Part shown: positions 7,309 through 12,512 of the stretch, piece by piece
Numbering within the stretch: position 1 is the first letter of the stretch
Layout: each line of letters opens with the position of its first letter
NCBI RefSeq assembly: GCF_000611645.1
Contig: NW_014011957.1
Location: 1-12,512 of the forward strand
Length of the DNA stretch: 12,512 bases
Reading direction: 5' to 3'
Source of the DNA: Monoraphidium neglectum
Lineage: Eukaryota > Chlorophyta > Chlorophyceae > Sphaeropleales > Selenastraceae
Translations under genes and position numbers: made by a program
The notes under the pieces: model-generated
The model's database searches: none
The model's input: the letters and a program-made list of their open reading frames with translations, nothing else
Told to the model about the DNA's origin: nothing

Positions 7309-8794
7309 GGCGCTGTGCCTGCCGAGACGAGGCACTGATCGCGAATCAGATCACATGGATGTGGCCGCGTCCACACACGCGGGCACGTATGCAATTTCGT
7401 TTGTCGGCCGCGAGTTCTAGTAGGAGCCCCGCATGCGACGCGTGCGACACGAACTCTCCAAGTCACTATGTCACCCGCCAGGCACTTGTGCAAGTGTCCC
7501 CTGAGCAAGCATCCCCTGAGTTGGCAGGCACTCATGCACAACCTCATGACAGGGTACCATCACGACTGTAGTGTGTCCGCATTGCGCACCACGTGGTCTT
7601 TAACAGGGCGTTGCCATGACCACAAGGGGGTCAGGACAGGCGCATGCACAAGGGTCCTTGCTTCAAGCCGCCATCGCTCGTGGCGCAATTGCCACACATC
7701 TCTGCGACCGCGCGGTTTGCACGTCTGCTGCAACGTTGCTGCCTTCAGGCTGCAAACTCCTGCGGAACCCCCAACAATGGACCACTGCACCTGAAGTTTA
7801 CGTCAAAGGCACAGGTTTACAGCAAGCTCTGAAGAGCGCTGGATATCTGTCGTGTAAAAGACAAGTAGGCAGAGCAACCAATTAAGTGAAAGCAGTGTCT
7901 ACAACAAGCACACATAAGGAGAAGGGTGTGCACGCCGAGCTCACAAACAGGGCCCAGTCTGCACGAGGGCGTGTGAGGCACCCTTGATGTGCAAGTGGTG
8001 TGCATATGTGCACCCCATCGTGCAAACAGCCGGGCCCGCTTCTTGGCAATGCACCCAGCCACACGCGGTTTTTGAGGCGGCAGGAGAAAGGCGAGCCTCT
8101 CTGCCCATGGTGAGCCGGCTCCTTGCCCCTCGGCAAGGGCCGGCCTGCGGGCGTCACTACATCTACTGTTCCTAAAACCAGGCACAAAACGCCGCGTCTC
8201 TGTGTCGTTGGAACAAGGAGCGCTCGCTCGATTGCCATGGGGAGGAGTTGTCGCGTGGTACCCTGAATCAAGGGCATGCGCTAGAGGGTGGGAGGGGGGG
8301 GTGGGCAACCGGGAACAAAAAAGACCAGGGGAGCGCACTGGCAGCGCTTAGCTGGGAATGATTCAAGCCTCTTGGGGCCACTCGCCGGCCACATCACGCC
8401 ACAATCAAGCATTCTCAACCCAATTTGCATTCACCAGCCGACGGCACGGGTTTATGCGCCTTCACACGCCGCAGCTTCGCATGCAGCGGAAAATCGAGGC
8501 CGCGCGGCATGGCGGCGGTGCGGGCGTGCACGGGGACAGACACAACACAAAGCAATCGACGGTGCTCGATTGGTTCAGCCGTGAACAAAGAGGTGCAAAC
8601 AAACGGGACACCAGGGGGGGGAGGCGAATCCAGGCCATCACATCACATCAGTAACTGCGCACGCCGCTGCTGCCCCAGGCTGGAAGCTCGGGCGCACTCC
8701 TGCTGCTCGGCAGGGCCAGTGCTGACTGGCAGGTTTTAGTGAATAAAATGGCAGGGGACGGCGACACCCGCGCAGAGGCGCAGCCGAAACACAG
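7309..8794. other. Intergenic stretch between cystinosin stop and SNF2 start
   Basis: No exon with a recognisable protein motif was found on either strand in this 1.5 kb. By position it must contain the 3' UTR of the cystinosin gene and the promoter and 5' UTR of the SNF2 gene. The only minus-strand TGTAA, the usual chlorophyte polyadenylation signal, that I find is at 7821-7817, nearly 1 kb past the cystinosin stop; that would imply a very long 3' UTR, so its use is doubtful. The open frames present (for example minus 8338-7817) have low-complexity, non-family composition. A compact G-quadruplex motif lies at 8286-8305. Confidence 0.6.
8286..8305 (+). other. G-quadruplex motif in intergenic region
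   Basis: Four G-runs of 3, 3, 8 and 3 separated by single-nucleotide loops (T, A, T), with a further GGG at 8311. Short loops make this the strongest quadruplex candidate in the window. It lies about 490 nt beyond the cystinosin stop and about 980 nt upstream of the SNF2 ATG, on the template strand for both genes. Confidence 0.75.
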
Positions 8795-10976
8795 CTAGTG
8801 CTGCTGCTGCTGGTGCTGCTGCTGCTGCAGTGCTCGCGGCGTGGCTGCTGCAGACGACGCTCCGCTGCTGCCGACGCGGCTGCTGCCAGGGGCGGACCCC
8901 ACGAACACCTCCACGTCAGGCAGGTAGAAGCTGCCGGGGCCTGCCGCGCCGCTGCTGCTGCCGCGGCTCGCCCTCGAGTGCGACAGCAGCGGCTCCCGCA
9001 CGTCCCCGTCGGCAATGCCCGCCGCCAGCCACGCGCCGCTGCCGTCGATGCTGCTCTCCAAGTCAGACTCGTCCTCCGCCGTCGCCCAGCCCGCCGCCAG
9101 CAGCCGCTCGAGCGCGCCGGGCGGCAGCGTCAGCGGCAGGTCCGCGTAGCTGCTGAGCGCCTTCCTGTCGGCCACGTCGACGCCGGTGTCGCCGAGCGTC
9201 AAGAGCGCGTCCTCGGCCACCTGGTACGGCAGCCGCTCCGGCCGCTCCGCCAGCGCGCGCAGCACGTACACGACCCGCCGCTGCGCCGCCGCCGACGCGC
9301 GCTTGCCGTCGGGGCCGAGCAGGCGCTTGTGGGGCGGATACAAGATGTAGTGCTGAGTCATGAAGACGACGTCAAACCCGATGGAGATGACGGCGAGGCC
9401 GAGCTTCACCGGGTTGGCGGTGATTGGGTCCCAGTTGCCGGTGACGTGGCAGGTGAGCAGCTGCTGTCCCAGAGACAGGATGCCTCCCATGAAGTCCAGC
9501 AGGATGTTGAGGATCGACCAGCCCTGGGTGCTGCGGCGGCGCCAGTTGTACGTGGCCTGCGGCGGCGGCGGTGAGGGTCAGATACTGTCAACTTATAGGG
9601 AAATGCAAGGTGCGCACACGTGTGGCGAGGGCATAAGGCGACACACCACGCAACGCACATGAGGGCAATACCGCATCTCCTCTCTGTACTACCCCTCTTT
9701 GCAACCAAACGACCAGGTCACGACCCAGCAGTCCCAAAGCACTAAACATGGCTTGTTCAATCAGCAGCAAATCGGGCCCGAACCTGAGGGATGTACTTCA
9801 GCAGCGTCACCACCATCTTGATGTACGACAGGAAGTACAGCCACAGCACCCACTCCAGCCAGGGCTCCAGCCACGCGCGCACAGACAGCAGCCCATGCTC
9901 AAACAGCCGCTGCTTGCCGGCAATCGCCGCGCCGTACACGCCGGCGGCTGTTGCTGCAGCTGCGATGCCGGTCAGGACGGCGGGGTGGACGCGCTGCTTG
10001 CCGCGCGGGTAGATGATGCACTGGGCGGCGGTGACCAGGGTCACGATCAGCGCGTGGACCGCAAAAACTACGTCATTGTACTCCACGGCAAACTGTTGAC
10101 AAAGATATGGTAAGTGGATGTGTGGCGAGCGTGTCGCTCTCAGTACGCACTCCGGGCAGCAGTGCAGCGGCGCGCCCAGAGGGCGAGTGGGCGTGGAAAT
10201 GACTGGCCCTGCAACGCAGCCGCGGGCAAGTAAGCACACCCCGCAGGAGCGCATGTACACCTGGCACATGGAAATGCCGCACACACTGCCCACCTGGCAG
10301 AAGTCGGTTGTCCCGACCGCCAGCACGTCGGCCGCCCGGGGCCCTGCACCCAGGAACGCTGCCTTGACGCCCTCGTGCTTTGCGGGGGGGCACTCAAAGA
10401 CAGTGTAAATGACAACATTGAACGTCGAGTAGGCGACCCATCCCAGGAGGTTGAGTGCCAGGTAGTCGAAGGACTGCGGGAGGGGGCGGGTGCCGACAGG
10501 GCGGGTGAGCACGGGGTGATGAACGCCCTGACCGGGCGCAGCCGGCCGCCTCAGCGATGCGACTGTACGAGGCAGCTGCGACCGCATCGTGCATCTGCAG
10601 TGGCCGCGGCAGCCACTCACGAGTCCAGTGACATCCTTGCGTCTGAAATTGAGTATGACTTGGGGCCTGCAAAGTGCATGTGTATGGTGCATGGGGGTGG
10701 GCACATGCACAGAGCGCAGACATGACGGCGCCGCCTGATTTGGGGGCAGCAAGCACTGCGCTTGTCCCCGCCATAAAATTGAAATTCTCACCAAAACGAT
10801 AAACTCCAAGCGATGGTATAGGTCCAACCCGCTCCGGCTTGAATCGAAGCGACCCATCTATCCGATATCTTGGGGTTCGGCCAAGCCCATCCAAGCAAAG
10901 CTCCAGAGACTGCGATAGCTGTCAAAAGTACCCACACAGGGACTCGCCAGCCCTGCGGACTGGAAGGTGCAAACAT
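8795..10976 (-). CDS. CTNS: Cystinosin-like PQ-loop cystine/H+ symporter, five exons, complete
   Basis: Membrane carrier expected to export cystine with protons from the vacuole/lysosome to the cytosol. Exons: 10976-10792, 10666-10621, 10473-10294, 10092-9784, 9556-8795 (stop TAG at 8797-8795); phases 2, 0, 0, 0 all fit; predicted 493 residues. Family landmarks: first PQ motif (SFWPQVILNFRRK, P63-Q64), SFDYLALNL (D80), EYNDVVFAVHA (N143-D144), SYIKMVVTLLKYIPQ (K229, second PQ at 239-240), NWRRRSTQGWSILN, LLDFMGG (D261, the position of the proton-coupling Asp of human cystinosin) and IGFDVVFMTQHYILY. Seven membrane spans are expected. The large glycosylated luminal N-terminus of the human protein is absent, as in plants; a hydrophobic stretch (about 13-33) sits there instead. 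A soluble tail of about 175 residues follows the last span, with an REPLL patch (427-431) and a QQQQHQQQQH end. An in-frame upstream ATG at 11132 would add 52 unlikely residues; the GCGCCATG context favours 10976. Confidence 0.93.
8798..8828 (-). repeat. Gln/His low-complexity C-terminus of cystinosin
   Basis: CAG/CAC codons encode QQQQHQQQQH as the last residues before the stop. This is a third coding CAG tract, in a different gene from the other two. Confidence 0.92.
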
Positions 10977-11393
10977 GGCGCGCAGCTGTGAATGACGTAT
11001 AACTGGCCCGTGAATTTCAGATAAGATATCTGATACGTCGTGATGTATTGTTGCAACGTGCGTCCGGGGATTTCGACCAGCATTCCACACCTGATGCCTT
11101 TCTCCCCGCCACAGAGTGCGACCTCTCGTCATGGCACGTCCTCATCGCCGCTACCCCCTGGGATTTGAGGCTGTGCTGGCCCATGCACTTTGTCAAGTGT
11201 TGAATTGTGCTCAGGACCTTGAGCAAATTGCATAATCTGCATGGCGCAGCTGTGGTGCTAATAGAGAGCATGTGCTGCAGCCACCCCCCAGGACCATTAC
11301 TACGCTCCCCCTGCCACATGGGTGGCGGCGCATGGTAGACCAAGCCACGTTCCTGCGCCAAGCACCGGGGAAAAACACGCTGTCATATGTTAC
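10977..11393. other. Intergenic stretch between Tic22-like stop and cystinosin start
   Basis: About 420 nt separate the two co-oriented genes. It should contain the Tic22-like 3' UTR and the cystinosin promoter/5' UTR. It is less GC-rich than the surrounding exons. I found no TGTAA on the minus strand and no convincing TATA box. An open frame continues upstream from the cystinosin ATG to 11132 without homology to the family. Confidence 0.6.
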
Positions 11394-12486
11394 TCATTTG
11401 CCTTTCTTCCCGCCCTTGGCGGCTGCGACGGGCGCCTGCACCACCGCGCTGCTCTCGCCGCTGCTGGCCGCTGACTGCAGCAGGCCGCCCGCCTGCGGGC
11501 CCGGCGACAGCAGACAGGCGCGCAGGCATTGTTAGATGCGGCGTGCACCAGAAGGTTGCATCCTGGCACCTTCAGCCAAGGTGAAGTGCCAGGCAGCAGT
11601 TTACCGCGCCCCATTCCAGTATGCGATCACCCCTGAGTAGCTGATGTCACTCCGGTATCACCCGCGCCCACAACCCCCGCTGCGCATGCATCGGCACTCC
11701 TAGTGCAACTCACCACGAACATGACCTGACTCCAGGCTGAGAGCTCGTCCCCCTCGCTGGCAGACATGCGCATCAGCACCTCCTCAAAGCTGCCCACCTG
11801 CGGTGCGGGTAGGCAGGCAGCGACGCCGCGCCGCCGCGCGCGTTCAGGCGCCCGCACGCTCGCGGCCGCGTGCGTTTGTATGTGCGGGCGTGTGCGCACG
11901 CGTTCGAAGCGCGTGCGCACATATGACGACAATGTGAGCCCATACGGCGACCGCAGGGCTCCCGATCCCGCAACGGCTCTCGTGACCCCGAAAAAAACCG
12001 GCCGCACCTCGATCTTGGGCAGCGGCGCGGCCTCTATGCTGGCCGCCCGCTCCAGCGCGGAGTCCAGCGCGCCGCGCGCCTTGGACGCGCGCGACTCCAG
12101 CACCACCTTGTCGCGCCCCTTGGCGGCGGCCGCCGCGTTCATCGCCTCCTGATACTCCTGGCAGCCGCAAGGATGAGATGACGCGCAAACGCAGCAGCGG
12201 CTTACCAGTCAGGCGATCTGACGAGCACGATTCAGCACTGAGGCCATCGCATCGTCGCACCAGCCACTCTCGCACCAGCCGTGTGACCGCTCATCCCTTC
12301 CGGCTGCAGCGCGCCCGCCGAGCGCGGCCCGCCCCAGCGCGCAGCAACCCCGAACCCCCCGCGCGCCTGCTCATGCTTCGCGGCCTCGCTGCGCGCCGCC
12401 CCTATGGCGGCCGAGTTGCGCTGCCGGTGCGCGCCCTGCACCGCCACGTCCAGGTCCTCCTTGCACAGGAACAGCGGCACGTATTG
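11394..12486 (-). CDS. TIC22: Tic22-like plastid protein-import factor, 3' exons only
   Basis: Tic22 proteins act in the chloroplast intermembrane space as a chaperone-like link between TOC and TIC; cyanobacterial relatives are periplasmic. Visible exons: 12486 to about 12268 (3' end ambiguous), 12157-12008, 11797-11714, 11492-11394 (stop TGA at 11396-11394). Supporting motifs are YVPLFLCKEDLDVAV in the first visible exon and VGSFEEVLMRM followed by SAWSQVMFV in the third, which match the C-terminal VP.F..KEDL..A and VGSLE.V...M...W..V.F pattern of the family. Between them lies an Ala/Lys/Glu-rich, probably helical segment. The last exon encodes a short tail ending KGGKKGK. For the first visible exon's 3' end, phase-0 choices are a GTGGCT donor after 12268, a GTTGCT donor after 12349, or a GC donor after 12369; none is a good consensus. 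The transit peptide and N-terminal half lie to the right of the window. Family call from the C-terminal motifs only. Confidence 0.7.
11891..11921. repeat. Perfect 12-bp inverted repeat (hairpin)
   Basis: The arm TGTGCGCACGCG (11891-11902) is perfectly complementary to 11910-11921 with a 7-nt loop that contains TTCGAA. It lies in the Tic22-like intron between 12008 and 11797. The arms are very GC-rich and would form a stable stem in RNA or a cruciform in DNA. Confidence 0.95.
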
Positions 12487-12491
12487 CTGCG

Positions 12492-12512
12492 GTGTGTGTG
12501 TGTGTGTGTGTG
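12492..12512. repeat. Dinucleotide TG run at window edge
   Basis: A TG run starts at 12492 and continues off the right edge. In the sense of the Tic22-like gene it is a CA repeat ending immediately before the CCGCAG acceptor of the first visible exon, where a pyrimidine tract would normally be. Confidence 0.95.

Noticed and set aside
7817..8338. Minus-strand open frame of 173 codons between cystinosin and SNF2 genes
   Set aside because: Cys/Arg/His-rich without recognisable motif or clear splice partners; more likely UTR.
8358..8654. Plus-strand frame containing KQSTVLDWF, loosely like the start of some transposase proteins
   Set aside because: A single short resemblance, no further domain and no terminal repeats; not enough to call a mobile element.
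10977..11132. Upstream in-frame ATG extending cystinosin by 52 residues
   Set aside because: The extension has no hydrophobic signal or family similarity and lies in lower-GC sequence resembling UTR; the ATG at 10976 has a good context and directly precedes the conserved part.
1..12512. tRNA, rRNA, CRISPR array, transposon or bacterial operon
   Set aside because: No cloverleaf, rRNA core sequence, spaced repeat array, reverse transcriptase/transposase motif or terminal repeat was recognised; the gene structure is clearly intron-rich eukaryotic.

Overview
The window reads as nuclear DNA of a green alga (core chlorophyte; genus not assignable by eye). Coding exons are short and GC-rich with mostly G/C third positions. 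Introns are 125-440 nt, dense, and follow GT..AG rules with typical GTGAGT/GTGCGT-like donors and CGCAG/CCAG acceptors. CA/GT microsatellites are abundant, homopolymeric CAG (Gln) tracts occur inside coding exons, and one gene appears to encode a plastid-import factor (Tic22). No bacterial operon signals, tRNA, rRNA, CRISPR or transposon were recognised.

Three protein-coding genes were reconstructed by joining exons with matching splice phase. All lie on the minus strand, head to tail. (1) Positions 12486-11394: the 3' part of a Tic22-like gene; its 5' exons lie beyond the right edge. (2) Positions 10976-8795: a complete five-exon cystinosin (PQ-loop cystine/H+ symporter) homologue of about 493 residues with a long C-terminal tail. 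(3) Positions 7308-393: 18 exons of a large SNF2-family chromatin-remodelling ATPase, about 883 residues in the window. Its N-terminus carries a tandem Agenet (Royal-family, Tudor-like) module. The second helicase lobe runs off the left edge.

Between genes 2 and 3 lies about 1.5 kb (7309-8794) with no recognisable coding sequence; it must hold the 3' UTR of the cystinosin gene and the promoter/5' UTR of the SNF2 gene, and it contains a strong G-quadruplex motif. Between genes 1 and 2 lie about 420 nt.

The genes do not form a pathway: plastid protein import, vacuolar/lysosomal cystine export and chromatin remodelling are unrelated. The most interesting item is the fusion of an Agenet pair to an SNF2 motor of an ISWI/CHD1L-like orphan type with a polyglutamine insertion inside the motor. 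The reader-plus-motor arrangement suggests a remodeller steered by a histone mark, which is an inference from domain identity. Domain calls are by eye from motif recognition, without database searches.
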